A stretch of 64,000 nucleotides of DNA from Sipunculus nudus (taxonomy: Eukaryota; Annelida; Sipuncula; Golfingiida; Sipunculidae). The notes beneath the pieces were generated by a model. That model saw nothing but the letters and a program-made list of their open reading frames with translations, had not been told where the DNA came from and made no database searches. Shown here one piece after another: positions 13,655 through 26,694 of the stretch (positions are counted from its first letter, which is position 1; each line of letters starts with the position of its first letter). A program made the translations under genes and the position numbers. The stretch lies in NCBI GenBank assembly GCA_026874595.1, contig CM049313.1:18723508-18787507 (forward strand), in the 5' to 3' direction.

Positions 13655-13735
13655 AGTTCGCGATGGACTCAGATTCGCGATATTCGCGAAAAGGGGTTAT
13701 CGCGAAAATAAATCCTTCGTAAATAAGACGCCCGA
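13655..13735. repeat. TCGCGA-rich repeat fragment
   Basis: It contains gattcgcgatattcgcgaaa and ttatcgcgaaaataaa. A related block with cgcgaaat and ctcgcgaatatgaaac is at 14308-14395. These resemble a common dispersed repeat of marine invertebrates, assigned by pattern only. Confidence 0.4.
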
Positions 13736-13924
13736 CCTACACAGATCACTATTCCCACGGAATACTCTCATCAACCGACATTTCGTGTACCCGATCCGTG
13801 CCTGTAACTTTGAAAGTAGAAACGATAAAGTAGAAACGATATATTAAATTAATGCGGACTAATAATACATCAATCTGTGTAAACCAAACATTGATATTGT
13901 ATATATTTTAAAACTTTTATATTA

Positions 13925-14180
13925 GGCCAATAAAAGGTTTGGTTCGCAGGCACTCGGAAATCAGTGCGGGCGAGCAATATTTTATTTTTACCTTTTTTGT
14001 GTGTTTCGAAACAAAATGTCATATGATCAGGGAAAAGCATGAAAATAACAAAATTCATTTGCTTAACAGGTAAAAGTATAACATAAAAAGGAAATCTTAT
14101 CATAATTGTATTATTTTATCTTCTTGAAAGCTGGAAATCTAAATAAATTTTTTTATGCGGGGGGTATAAATATTTGGTCT
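13925..14180 (+). mobile_element. MITE family 1, degraded copy
   Basis: It begins ggccaataaaaggtttggttc.caggcac and carries the shared interior atgtcatatgatcagggaaa and the ttgtattattttatcttctt block. The right end is eroded after the short G run near 14158. TTA precedes the left end. Confidence 0.7.
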
Positions 14181-14400
14181 TATCTACAAAAAAATGAAAA
14201 TTTCCATCAGTAAAATTTGATGTTCCCATTGGTTCTCATCGCCCTTATCACATAAAGTAATTATATAAAGTTATGGATATACTCCGTGAATGTTACTGTA
14301 TGGTGGAATCGCGAAATCGATCCCTCACGAAATACTGGAAAAGTTTAAATTGCGAATATTAAACCTCGCGAATATGAAACTTGCCACAGTTTATGACATA

Positions 14401-14922
14401 TAGACCGTTTCACTACCTGCTGTCCACCTGTTTTATTTTAGATGATTTTTTAAAAGTTTATATTTTTCAATAATTTCCTAGAAAACTACATATGAAAGTG
14501 ACAACCTAATATGGCAATTAAGAATTTTACAATAAATCCCCCGTTTATGTTTCACAACATTTTAGCCTCTTCACCATGATCTTGCAGATATGATGTGTCC
14601 CTCCATAAGAAGCCTTATTTGCTTTAGCTGGTTATATTTTTATAGTGTGTTTACATGACACCATCCAATCAGCAGCTGTCAGCTAAGGTTGTTTAGCATG
14701 TGACCAATGACCTTGACCGCCATAAGTGGGTCTGATATGTTGTTGAAAGTAGACTGTTTCTCATATGTTCGAATAATTCTGTTTCTGAAATAAGGTCTAA
14801 GGTAGGTATTTATTTATTTGGTCCTTTAATGCACTACTATAATTGTTTCGTTGAAATGTAACTAATAAAATTTTTCATAGCAAAAAAATAAACAGGTGGA
14901 CATGAGGGGATGAAACGGACTA
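14401..14922 (+). mobile_element. Inverted-repeat element, family 2
   Basis: The left end (tagaccgtttca.....tgtccacctgtttt) is an imperfect inverted repeat of the right end (aaacaggtggaca....tgaaacggacta). It is about 520 bp with no coding potential. A second copy in opposite orientation is at 47592-48136, sharing the blocks tgaccaatgaccttgaccg and cagcagctgtcagct (as reverse complement). This makes it a non-autonomous DNA transposon of unknown superfamily. Confidence 0.72.
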
Positions 14923-16000
14923 TGAGTACTTGAATGACCTCCGTGTTCCATGGAACTGTACCATCTTTGTATGTCCGGTTCAACAATGATTGTTAGCAAT
15001 TCATCTTATGGTATTTTAAGGGTTAGGACTCGAATTGCAATGGATCACCGTGTCAGAAAATATGAAATTGTGAGTGCAACTTTTAAGTGCTCATTAATTG
15101 AATAACTACGCCCTTTTTCGCAGTAACCTTAAAACCACTATATCACAGACACTTTGGGCCAAAATGTATCTCCTCTCAAAGGTTGACGGATGTAATGACG
15201 TCACCGATAAAGTCTTCACTGATTGTTGAAGTAATATCAAACCTTTTGGCGCCTCTTGAAACCAGAATAAATAGCTTGTAATTAGACCCAAGCCTTAACG
15301 CGTCTTTGCATGTTGCCCGGCAGTTTAAGCATGTTGTTTTACTTTCTCTCAACAAGATTTTCACCTACAGGGAATAAAAGTGAAGAATTTAATGTCCACT
15401 TTGATACCTAATGAGCATAATCAGGTGACAAAGCACTTAGTGTTTCCGGTTTCTAAATGTAGTCATGAATTAATTCCAAATCCTCTTTATGGTTAAATTT
15501 AATTCGCTGCTTGCTGTCCATTTCCGTGGATGTCTCAGCTAATTAACTAGGCGTTTTAATTACTGGAGAAACATAACAGTCACGTGATTCATATGGTACG
15601 ACGCCGTCCTCGAAAATTGCTTCGTGTCGCCTCCATGTCCGTTTTGGCGCGTTATAAATGGCGTCATTCGGCTGCAGTGCTCACCTCGGCCCGGAAGTTA
15701 CCATTACTTTAAGTTAAGGGGAAAGAACAAATCGGAATATTGAATTATAATGCTTTTATAAGGTCGTTAAATGTGGCTGCTGCATAACTTATTCATTTCT
15801 TTTAATCGGAAGCGAGTGAGGAATTGAATGCTTTCAGGAAATTGTTAACGCTATCCCAAATTTGCAACAATTGAAGAATATTCTCGTTCTAAATTGCTTT
15901 ATACTATTATCTCAGGCTTATTCAAACTACAGCTTCCGAAAATATTTTTCTCCCATGACAACATTGTCCTTTGACATGACAGTATCGATAAATAATAGCA

Positions 16001-16048
<48 letters not shown>

Positions 16049-16140
16049 AACCACTAAGTTTCACTTTGCATGTGACGGAGCAGTAAACAAAATTACGTCA
16101 TGCATCGCGCACCATGAATTTCTATGTGGTGACGTCATGA
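14923..16140. other. Non-coding stretch with a (TA)n tract
   Basis: Only short open frames and a TA tract at 16005-16044 are present. TGACGTCA occurs at 15196 and 16130. Confidence 0.6.
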
Positions 16141-17395
16141 TGGGAATACAATTGTGGTTAAGGCTACATTGGAGTTAAAGTTAAGGTTACATTAAAATCA
16201 TGGTTAAGGTAACACTGGAATTGTGGTTAAGATTATATTAGAATTGTGGTTAAGGTAACATTTGAATTGCGGTTAAGGTCACATCGAATATATGGTTAAG
16301 GATACAGTGGAATTATGGTTGAGGTTACAGGAATTATGGTTTAGTTATATTAGAAATGTGGTTACGATAACATTGGAATCATAGTTAAAGAAACATTGGA
16401 ATTGTGATTAAGGTAAAATTAGAATTTAGGTAAAGTTTATTTTAGAAATGTGGTAAAGGCTACAATTCTAATGTGGAATCGAGGTTAAAGTAACATTAGA
16501 ACTGTGATTAAGGTAATATTATAATTTTGGTTAAGGTAACATTGGTATTGTGGTTAAGGTTACATTGTCATTGTAGTTAAGGTCACATTGGAATTGTGGT
16601 TAAGGTTATATTAGAAATGTGGTTAAGATTAAACTGGAATTCTGGTTACGGTAATATTGAAATTGTGGTTAATGTTACATTGGAATTGTGGTTAAGGTTA
16701 CATTTGTATAGCGGTTAAGTTTCTATTTGAATTGTGATTAAAGTTATATTAGAATTGTTGTTAAGTTTACAGTGGAATTGGGGTTAAGGATGCAGAGAAA
16801 TTGTGGTTTAGGTTGCAGTAGAACCATGGTAAAGTTATATTGGAATTGTGGTTACGATTACAATGGAATCATGGTTAAAGAAACATTGGAACTGGGATTA
16901 AGATAAAATTAGAATTTAGGTTATGTTTATTTTAGAATTTTGGTTAAGGTTCCATTGGAATTGTGGTAAAGGCAACATTAGAATTGTAGTTAAAGGTATA
17001 TTTGGAATCGTGGTTTAAGTAACAATAGATCTGTAATTAATTTTATAATTTAGGTTAAGGTTATATTGGTATTGTGGTTAATGTTACATTGTCATTGTAG
17101 TCAAGGCACATTGGAATTGTGGCTAAGGTTATATTATAATTGTGTTTAAGATTAAACTGGAATTGTGGTTACAGTAATATTAAAAATTGTGGTTACTTTA
17201 AGGTTACATTGGAACTGTGGTTAAGGTTACATTAGAATTGTGGTTACGGTTACATTGGAATAGCGGTTAAGTTTCCATTTGAATTGTGATTAAAATTATA
17301 TTAGAATTGTGGTTAAGCTTATTTTGGAATTGTGGTTAAGGATACAGTGGAATTATGCTTAAGGTTATATTGGAATTGTTAATGAGGTTCCATTG
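16141..17395. repeat. 23-bp degenerate minisatellite, about 54 units
   Basis: The unit is ggaattgtggttaaggttac followed by att. Variants are scattered throughout, with no run of identical units, which implies age or lack of homogenisation. Some larger blocks recur, such as the segments around 16320-16440 and 16800-16930, suggesting a higher-order repeat. Confidence 0.9.
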
Positions 17396-18194
17396 AATTC
17401 CAGTGGCTGTTTGAGCGTCATATATTTTACGGAAACACGCATTCACCTCACACACACACACACAAAAATGTAAACAATACCCACGGATGTTAGGTGTTAT
17501 TGCATTTATCTATGTTATCATAAAGGGAATATTGATTTTATGCATCGTCACTGGGTCTAATTTCATATTTAATCCGATAGCTTGAATTTGAATCATGTCT
17601 GGATTATCCTATTGTATAATTCTGTCACTCCCGTAGTGCAGAGCCTTGTTTACTCGACATATTCAACGTAAAACATTTTGTTTTTTACGACAATTGATAA
17701 AAAAAAGTTTTTATTTTCTGTTAGCGTTAACAGAGTTGGTGTTTTCTGTTTTGTCCCGGTCATAACTGAGCTGGAATGTTTCAGGAATAAGCGAAGTTTG
17801 ATGAAAAAATTGTCAGAAATATTTTTTCTTGAATAATTATGTGTCTGATAATATCCTTTGGATTTTTTTTTATAAAATATGAAGGCAGTAAGAGGTGCTA
17901 ATCCGATCCTGCAGTGCACCGCCATAACTGTATTGTTTCTTTTTCTGCGCCGAAAGATTCAGGTTTTCTTTCATCCATAAAATCCATTGAGCCTGGTTTA
18001 TATTAAAAAATAGGACAATAAACACTTGGATTATAAAGGTTCTCAAGTGACGGGCAGCCTTGTAATTATAATTTTTTACCGGCACTCTATTGCAGCGTTT
18101 TGAATTATATGTTTATCTGAAGTTGGGCCTAAAAACTTGATTGACACGACTTGATGTTATCGTCTGTGTGTATTTGTGTTTAATGGAAAACTAG

Positions 18195-18500
18195 AGATAT
18201 GCATTCTAATGAATGCAGGCCTCCCCCATGGGGGCGGTCCTTGATATGGGGTACTCCGCAACCCGTCTTTGCATTCACCTATTCGGCCATTTTCCCATGT
18301 TTAATGAAATGTTTTCTTGGAAGTCTTTCCTTAATTAGAATTATGAGCCGGACCCACACCAAAATCTAATCTTTCATAGTCCATTCCCGAAGTGCCCTGA
18401 AAATTTCATGGGTTTCTTTTCATGACTGCGTGAGTTATTTAGTGAAAGAAAAGATACATGCACGAACGGGAATGTACACATACCCCCATGATGGAGGCAA
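18195..18500 (+). mobile_element. Retrotransposon tail repeat, family D
   Basis: Shared blocks with 50818-51200 are gcattctaatgaatgcaggc, tttgcattcac.tattcg, gccggacccacaccaaaat, gaaaatttcatg and catgactgcgtgagttat, ending cacgaacgggaatg. The layout resembles the 3' tails of RTE-type non-LTR elements (recalled pattern). No coding part remains. Confidence 0.6.
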
Positions 18501-20369
18501 TGAAAAGACAATGCATAACAGCTAAAAAGGCAATTCCCTGTAAGCCGGATATGCTTTCGTGGCGCTGTTTGCGCGCGAGCACGTGTGTGTGTGCGTGCGT
18601 GTATGAGAGAGCAAGAAAGAAAGAGTTATCCAGGGTGTCCGAGGGTAGTAAACCCACAGATTTGCGTCCACGGCAAATGCCGGATTAACGGCTAGGCACC
18701 TTGTTTATGATGACGTTAATTAATTTCTATAGCAACGACGAATGCTAATACGGCCAATCGTGCGAGCGATACACTGACTCATGGGGGGAAGGTACTTATT
18801 CATTATTAAATAGATAAAAAGATTACTCCATCTGGAATTCCTGACGATCTCACTTTATCATATTTCCCTCAATAATGTCTACTAAATCAAAATAGCAATA
18901 ATTCGCCTACATGACGTGTATTACAAGAGTCAGATGATTTTTTAAACCAATAAATACAGCCCCTCGGCCTTATTCAGACCAAGGCCGGCAGAGAATACCT
19001 CGCCCCTCGAAGATTATGCACGATCACTTTTTATGACTATCGGTTTGGCGAGCAGATGTTTTCCAATTTCATCTGTACCTTGTCCTAGCCACATTCCTAC
19101 CGAGTATAATCTTGCGTCTGCATGTGTGACGTCATCGACCGCGGAAATCTGTCTTCTTTTATTTTTTAATAAGTCACGTTTATAAATAAAATACACTCGC
19201 CTTGAATTAACGTTTTGTACAGTTCACTATCATTAAGCATGTTAGTAAATTATCCGCCGCCTACATATACCAAGTGACCCCAGATGATTTCAGCGAGGAT
19301 AAAGGGTTTGATCCAAATGTCAAAGTAATTATTGGCTTTATAAGCCCTTTATGAGTCAGTCGTGTGTTATACGATGCATGACTGTGTTTGAGGTAATTTA
19401 CTTTTTTTTTTAAAAATAACGCTATATTTACGCACCAAATTTCACTTATGTATTATCAAAAGTATTGATAAAGAAAGGAATATAAAGAAAATATACTGCA
19501 GTAAGTAGGTCAATAACTTTCAACTCACAAATTTACTGGCCTTGAAGAATATGAACAGCCTATATATACATTCAAACGTTCTAGGTTGTTTTCACATAAC
19601 CCTTAGCCGTACGATTATCGATAGCCTTATATTATAAATTAACCTTAAATAAGCTCATTTTAACTAAGTACACGTACTAATTAATATTTGTAAATGAAAC
19701 CCCCACCATGTGGCGAAAGTTTATTTTTAGCCCTTGCTTTGCTTGTTTGCAACTTCACACAAAAGCTATTTATGATTAAAATTGCTTGAAGGTAAGGATA
19801 GCACCAGAGAAACTATCCATTACCTTTTGAAGGTATTCTGAATTACCATAATATACTTTAATTCAAAGGATTATAACCTATTGTGACAGAGGACAATGTC
19901 TTTGCTCCGACAGATGCCGCGGCCATTCTAGGTATTAGGGACCGCGTTTGTTTTAAAGCTCATCGAGAACATCGCAATATTATTCCTGACTTTTATCCTG
20001 ACTTTTATCTGTTTTATTTCTTTCTTTTTTTGCGGGAAAGGCTGAGGGCTGACCTCGATTGGTCGTGTTTAACTGTCGCATCGCAGGCGCTTGTTAGCAA
20101 ACCAAGACACAGCAAGAATCCAGCTCCAATGTTTACAAGCTGAAGACTGCTTGTGTTCCCTGCGGCAAGGTTGCTTACATCAGTCAAGTTTGTGAGATAT
20201 TATGATTGATGAAGGTTTAAACCATCCGGGTTTGGCGTTTGATATTATAAATCGGTTCACACCGGCAGCAGTATATTTTACCAGGACCATCGAGGACAGG
20301 GGCACCTGAAGGATACCGGAAAAAAATGTTAATCCATTGTCAAGGCCGAGGTCATTGTCTAGTGTATTA
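18501..20369. other. Non-coding stretch
   Basis: It contains no supported gene. A short GT-rich segment lies at 18580-18600. Confidence 0.6.
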
Positions 20370-20590
20370 CCACCGCCAGGAGGATATGCGATCATCCTCG
20401 TTCGTGTGTTTGTTTGTTGGTCTGTTGCGTGTTTGTTCACAACATAACTCACGCAATTATGAACGAAATCTCATGAAAATTTCAGATTATTACGGGAATG
20501 GGCCAATGTAGAATCGATTTGGTTTTGGTGTGGATCCGGCACATGATCTGCATTCAGGAACGTCATCATGGAATATTCACAAATGTACAG
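20370..20590 (-). mobile_element. Retrotransposon tail repeat, family D, inverted copy
   Basis: It contains cgttcgtgtgtttgtttgtt, cataactcacgcaattatga, cgaaatctcatgaaaatttc and tttggtgtggatccggcaca, the reverse complement of the family D copies. It is truncated at the right. Confidence 0.58.
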
Positions 20591-21189
20591 ACCCAACTGC
20601 ACGAGTGAACCAGGGAATATGGACCGACCAAGTGAATGCTTACACGGTTTTCGGGGCATCCCACACTAGGGAACCCTGATATGACATTGGCTTGCATTCC
20701 TTGAAAATACACATTTCTAAATAATAACATTTTCCACCAACGATACAACGTTGTTTCACTTCCGCCCTGCTACTTGGTTTATTTCCCCCTTAAATTTGTA
20801 AGCCATTATGAAAAGGTAATTTGTAGTGCAGAGCCGAAGCACTGGCGTCATGACACCAAAAAAGATAAAAAACAAAAGCATTCTAAACTATTCGATAAAT
20901 CTATAGAAAAATATTTTGTTTCATAAAATTGAAACCCAGTTTGAGACCGTCAAATTCACTTTCAATGAAAGAATAAATACCTTAAACAGATGCTGATTTA
21001 ATGTTTTCCTGTACAGACCATATAAAATAACCAGGAAAATTAATGATTGCTAATTCTCAAAGACAATACGTAACATATAGGAGGGAAGGCTGTAGAATAT
21101 ATAAGCTTGATATATATGATGATGGCCTGTTGGGGCCGGGTTTTGACTATAGAATGAGAATGGAGGTATATAAATATATAAACTTTATT

Positions 21190-21405
21190 TATTTTACATG
21201 GATTGTACAACTAGTTATAACTAACACAGGGCACTCTCCATGGCTCGGATGATGGCGTTTGGTAGTCTCTGGAGGTTGGGAAACCCCGAAGAAAACCTTC
21301 GGCCTTGGTCGGGTAACAACCCACTCTCATAGCCATGCCGGGGATCGAACCCGGGTCGCCAACGGAAAGAGCAAAGCCTTTTACCCCTCGACTACCCAGG
21401 CCCCA
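21190..21405 (-). mobile_element. tRNA-derived SINE, family B, inverted copy
   Basis: On the minus strand it reads ggcctgggtagtcgaggggt, then gttggcgacccgggttcgat and cccggcatggc, then gtgggttgttacccgacc. It ends in ttataactagttgtacaatc. This is the best-preserved head of the family. Confidence 0.78.
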
Positions 21406-21429
21406 ATAGTCATACAATAAAAGTGATAG

Positions 21430-21640
21430 TTATTATTAAGCCTTCTGGGTTTCAGGTTTTAGTTATACGAGGCTAGGAATAATCCTGAGGTCATAACTTG
21501 TCGTAAAGACATTTGAGCGAATACCCGAGGTACTGCCTAGACTTAATCAATATACCTTTGAGGCTGGAGAGTTCGAACTGGGGACCTTCGCGCCGTAGTC
21601 CTACATCTTAACTAGCAATCCACGTCCTACCCCATAAGCT
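21430..21640 (-). mobile_element. SINE family C, inverted copy
   Basis: It contains attattaagccttctgggtt, then a block (cgaggctaggaataatcct, aggtcataact) also found at 32990-33090. The B-box complement ggagagttcgaactgggga marks the tRNA-like head at the right. Confidence 0.68.
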
Positions 21641-21659
21641 TATGATCTGAAGACGTATT

Positions 21660-21848
21660 CAGGAGGGGATGGGCGGGATGGATCCAGGGGGTCCGGACCC
21701 CTCCGCCCCCTTTTTTCAGCCGAAGTTGCCTTTTTTAAGGGTTTCATAATTTTGCGGCCTGGAACCCCGCCCCACCACCCTTTCCGGTTTTATAATAGTC
21801 CTCCTATGATGGTGCCCCCCTTTTCATAAATCAAGGATCCGCCCATGA
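21660..21848 (-). mobile_element. Short repeat, inverted copy ending ggatccgccc
   Basis: It runs from ggatggatccagggggtccgg to aaatcaaggatccgccca, the reverse complement of the 31547 element's start. It shares the ggtccggacccct and ccttttttaaggg blocks. Confidence 0.55.
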
Positions 21849-23854
21849 TATTACTTAGAAGGGCAATATGAAATATAAATATATAAGGCCAAACTTTTTA
21901 TCATACATTTTCGATTAAAATTCATATGATGAGGGATAATAACTTATAATAACAGAATTGCAGATAAAGCACATAATAACAAACAGAAATTTTATTTATC
22001 TTTTGTTAATTATTTAATTCATTTTAATCAAACAAATGCCTCAACAACTGCAGCTCAAAATAATCGGTAAATTCTACTGAAATTCATAATAATTTTTTTA
22101 GATGCGGTTGGAAAATTGGCGTGTGCGTTACTTTTGCAATTCCTCACTTTCAGAAGGAAAGAGTTTCATTTAGCTTCGAAAACCTTACAGAGGGCAGACA
22201 TCGGATGTGCAAGATGAACGTGTTTTAATTAGTTTCGTGTTAGCATGTAGCGCCAGCTGTTGGCCAGCATGGCCTGCCGTCAGCTGGTAGTGACAGATGT
22301 CTTGACGTCCTATGATGTCAGACACGTCTAGCATAGGAACACGACAATTCTTCACTTGATATAAAGAATGGCAAAGTCAGATCTTCCCACCGACCCTTCC
22401 GGCAAAACGTTAGCACCGCTTCATTTTTTTACATTTCCACAATAGACGTTAATCGCGGAGGCAAATCTTTGGCTGACGTTTTAGTGCTCATCATAAAAGC
22501 TAGATGGTGAAGAGTGGTTTCCACCCACACAACGATTTGTAGATGGAACGGAAATTGAAAATGACAGCCAGATATTCTCGTCTGAAAGTGTCGCAACGCT
22601 CTGCAAAAGTTCCACGCCAGTGGCAGGTCACTTGGTTCATGATTAAATTTCTTCTGACAGTAACATCCCTTACCGCGTGCCCCATTTTTTTCATCTGAGT
22701 TAATACCATGTCATATCTAATGCATACACCATACGACTGGCAGTCAATCAATAAATTGAAATATGTTTTCTTGTTATCATATAAGGCATTTATATTGCCA
22801 TAAAAGGCATTCCAGTAATGTATTGTTTAGAAAACACTCCAATTTTGTTTATTAACACACAAAAATCTTTCTTCGCTTTCGCCTACATAGCATTAGTTTA
22901 ACCTCACCATGTTTTATAATTTGTAAGTTAGTTTTATCTGAAGATGACTTGTCACAGCAGGTGCATATGCTGTATAGTGGTGGGTGTGTGGTTGTGTGTT
23001 TGGGGTGGGGGGGGGGGGGAGGGCTGATGAAAGTGCACTGATCGTGTTACGCACATGTATCGTAAATTATTAGAAAATTGTTAATTGAAACTAAACGAAA
23101 CTCGATGGTGCAAATCAGAATTGGTTAATCTACAAGACAGATTCAAGTGAATACATGCACTTTTCAGGATACATTGAAGTTAGATATGTCGGCAGCCTAG
23201 CACCCTATGTGATACTGTTTTTGTGTTCTCACTTGTGAATAAAACAGTTTGAAACTTAATTTTGGCTCTATGCTACTTGGTTATTTACTTCTTAAAATAA
23301 AATTTAAAGGGAAACTGTTTTTATATCGTTACTACATATTTGAAAGAGTAAGATATTTAAATATAAGACTGTTTGTGTATGTTATTAATGAAATGTAAAA
23401 TAAAGTAACTTTTTGAATATTAAAAAGTTACTTCTGATTCAGAATAAGTCATATACTCTGAATTGAGATTCAACTTGAATTGTGCACTCTGAATCTAGAT
23501 TCAGCACTCTGAGCCGTAAATCAACCTGAATCATGGACTCTGGATTCATTTTGAATCATGGATTAAACTCTGGATGAAAATCAAATCTAATCACGCGTGC
23601 TTCTCCAAGAATTAATTGGAATCGTTAACTCTGAAACATATAGAATTTGTGTCTGTGTCGCACAGAATCAGTGCTATGGTTTGTTTGATGGTGGTTGTGT
23701 ACCTGCTGAAAATCTTCGGAATTCCTTTGTTAAGGCGAAAAAACAATTGGCTCCGTACTATCTGTAAGAGCTCATTCAAACACGCCAACAGAATCAAGTA
23801 CCGCGCTCATCCCACCCACCAGGAAATCTTACAGTTGTTACATTCACAGGGTCA

Positions 23855-23945
23855 TCTAACATATGCATATAGGAGCTTTTGATGTTAATGGTCCCAAACT
23901 TTGGAATGAATTACCGCAGTACCTGCGACCACTGTAAAAAAAACT
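23855..23945 (+). pseudogene. 3' coding relic of a non-LTR retrotransposon
   Basis: Reading from about 23872 the frame gives GAFDVNGPKLWNELPQYLRPL and a stop, followed in a shifted frame by SSFKSHF. The GP.LWN.LP..LR...S...FK pattern is the usual carboxyl end of reverse transcriptases of the CR1/Jockey type (family knowledge). The upstream part of the polymerase is not readable, so only the last few dozen codons survive. Confidence 0.55.
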
Positions 23946-25698
23946 GTCATCTTTTAAATCTCATTTTTAAACTCGTATGTTCAGAAAGAACTACAAAAAT
24001 GGTAAAGTCTGTCGCGATTTCTTATGATTTTCACCTTAAATCTCATTCCCTATTGATGTCCCTTTTTTCTGGACTTGGTCCTTCTGAGGTTTGACCTGGT
24101 CTATTTTGGAACTTACGGCTTTTTCTTTAAAAAAGGTGAGCATCAAAAGTTACGTGTTATATTATACAGTATCTAACAGGCAACCTTGTTATGTGGTTCA
24201 ATCGGTTACAATTAGTTCTTCAATTAGTTGTTATGTACTTAAATGCTCATAACTCCCGTCACTTTGTCCCAATCACGGCGCTCCAAATATGACGGATTGT
24301 TGTAAATACATCTGCTGTGACAGTGATTACCAGACTGACACAGATTTGGGTTTTGTCCAGGGGGCGTCACCAGTCAGGTGATTACAGTCTAGACAAACCC
24401 GGAAATTTCTTGTTAAACGCTATAATCCCGTCTATAATGAGTTGGGACTGACTATGCCTTGTTTCTGAAAGTATTAGACAAAGACGACCCCTGCCAATAA
24501 TGTGTTAGACCTTGTTGGTCTCATAATAAGAATCTTAGTGCACTGAGCATTCTGGGTAATGGGGCTTTCATTCTTGCCTGGTAATCGCCGGGAGGACAGA
24601 AGGCTACAGAAGCTCATTACCCGTAATATTGGTCAGGGCTATCTGCCAGCATCGTTTACCTATGTCAATATATACAATATATAATACACAGTCTAGACTA
24701 GGACTTAAAGCTGGCTATTCGCCTACCTTTCCTGTAGAAATTATGTTATTTCTGGCCTACTCTGCGTACATAATAATGAACCGTAGGTCATTCATGTTGA
24801 GAAAGGTTCAAACAAAGCCTCTGTGACGAATGTATAACCTTGTTCATCTACCAGCTGTTAGTTAACAAGGTATATCCGCCAACGTTGACAGACAGAAAAA
24901 AAAACATGTGGCCTGAGTTGGATTGTTGTATGTGAAAAAGTTGAAAGGTTACGTTTTGCGAAACGTCCTTTGCAAAACTCTGGTTCGTCTCGTTGCCGCC
25001 AGATGTCCTTGTTGAATGTGTTGGAATTATATTCCTCTTCCCCCCACATGTTATAAACATGTAATAAAGGTTCAAGGGATTATCTTTATTGAACCAGACG
25101 TCAGCTATTGGAATAGGCCCCAGAAGGGGAGGGGGGAGGGGGGATGGGTCCAGGGGGTCTTGCAACTTGTAAAAACTTCACAATTTCTTATACTTGTTAA
25201 TATGCTGCAGGAATTACCATTTCTTGACTTTTATGTCTTTCAGCTATGTTTTTACTTAACAAGGAAATCACGGCAAAACCACGTTCAATAAAATCCACGT
25301 AACTTGTGCTAAAAGACTGAAAGAGCATTTTATCAGTTTCACAAAGTTACAGAATATTTGTTAAGAATCCAGTCTTTGCGGGTAAAAATTAGAAACAGTA
25401 TTTACACGTGTAAAAGTATTAAAATATTTTCTTCGGTGAAATGATGCAAGTCTTTCACAAAAGTGTCAGGTAGCAGTGCTGCTGGAATTTTGTGCACTGT
25501 CATAAGCGACAGAAGGGGAAGAAGAAACGGGAAATAAGGGAAGATATTCCATGAGGACACAACAGGCTTCATATGGTTAAGATAATATGAAATGACATTT
25601 TCATGATTATTTTTATATCTGTACATGTCCCAGTGAAAGGATGTTGTGAAGTTATTCAATACTAACATGTGGCGTCATTCCGCTGTCCATAAGTCCTT

Positions 25699-25700
<2 letters not shown>

Positions 25701-25750
<50 letters not shown>

Positions 25751-25790
25751 TCATACATATATATATATATATGTATATATATATATGAAT
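25701..25790. repeat. (TA)n microsatellite
   Basis: A TA tract with a few interruptions is followed by several ataagaatata units to about 25860. Similar tracts are at 16005-16044 and 36047-36090. Confidence 0.92.
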
Positions 25791-26310
25791 ATAACATAAG
25801 AATAACATATAAGAATAAAATATAAGCATATAATATAAGGATATAATAAGAGGATATAATGTTAGGCGTGATTGGTTTTGGTGTTAATTACTAGGAACAA
25901 ATAGTCGGAAAGTAATGATGTTACAGAACTTCTAATTGGATTAAACGGAGGTCTGCGATTGATAACAACAGAGCAAAATTAAAGTCAACGATCAGAGATG
26001 TGAATAGACAGGCATCACTGTAAATTATACTAAAAAAACACTGAACAGTCAGTCGACAAGCTTGATTTTAAAGCCATTCTGTTGAATGATTTTCATGCCT
26101 GTCACCTCTAGTGGATTGATTTAGTAACATTAGGTTTTCATTTTTATGAACTTTCATTCATTCAGATAATAATTATGAAAAACAAAAGGACTGGTCGTCC
26201 GCGTGCCTTTCTCCATGATAAAGGTAACCCAGGCAGTCCGAGTGATCCTGAAGACATCTGACAACTCCCGGGGACCTTCACTTTGTCTTCTTGCAAAAGT
26301 GAAAGATTAA

Positions 26311-26694
26311 TCACGGTTGAGACCGTTTTAGCCTGGCCGTGAAAATGTCAACTGGTCCGCTACAACATTCATCAAATGGCATTTCATGGGAATGGCGCTT
26401 AGGAAAGAAACATAGAAGTTCAAATGACTTTATGTACAGCTTGTCTGTGCCTAATTTAACAGGAATAATTTTTATTTTACCTCCTCCGGCAGGAGCAGTT
26501 ATAATTTTTTCTCCTTGGTTCGTTGGTTTGTCTGTTGCCACCAATCCATATATTACATTTTGGAGGTAATCTGGATCACCCCCAAATTTTTTTTCATTCA
26601 ACTGCTTCTTTTCCATTGTGATACCACGTGATTCCTTTGTCCCCAGGATCAAGCTGCCCATTGATAGGATAAGGGCCAGTGCTTGGTCTGTCAT
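26311..26694 (-). CDS. Unrecognised 127-codon open frame
   Basis: This is the longest single open frame outside repeats and the HCN exons. It begins MTDQALALILSMGSLILG, which could act as a short hydrophobic signal, and continues with a hydrophilic body. That body contains a glycine-rich APAGGGK, two adjacent cysteines near the end, and a stop after KRSQP. Codon use is mixed and looks protein-like, but I see no family, no clear promoter and no evidence of splicing. It could be a small secreted-protein gene, an exon of an unseen minus-strand gene, or chance. Confidence 0.25.
   Translation of the reverse strand: MTDQALALILSMGSLILGTKESRGITMEKKQLNEKKFGGDPDYLQNVIYGLVATDKPTNQGEKIITAPAGGGKIKIIPVKLGTDKLYIKSFELLCFFPKRHSHEMPFDECCSGPVDIFTARLKRSQP

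Noticed and set aside
16141-17395. Telomere-like repeat
   Set aside because: The ggttaagg core is superficially similar, but the true unit is 23 bp and diverged, unlike telomeric hexamers or pentamers.
26339-26569. S1-S2 exon of HCN on the plus strand
   Set aside because: It is hydrophobic, but the HCN S1/S2 residue pattern is absent and no compatible donor leads into the exon at 27872.
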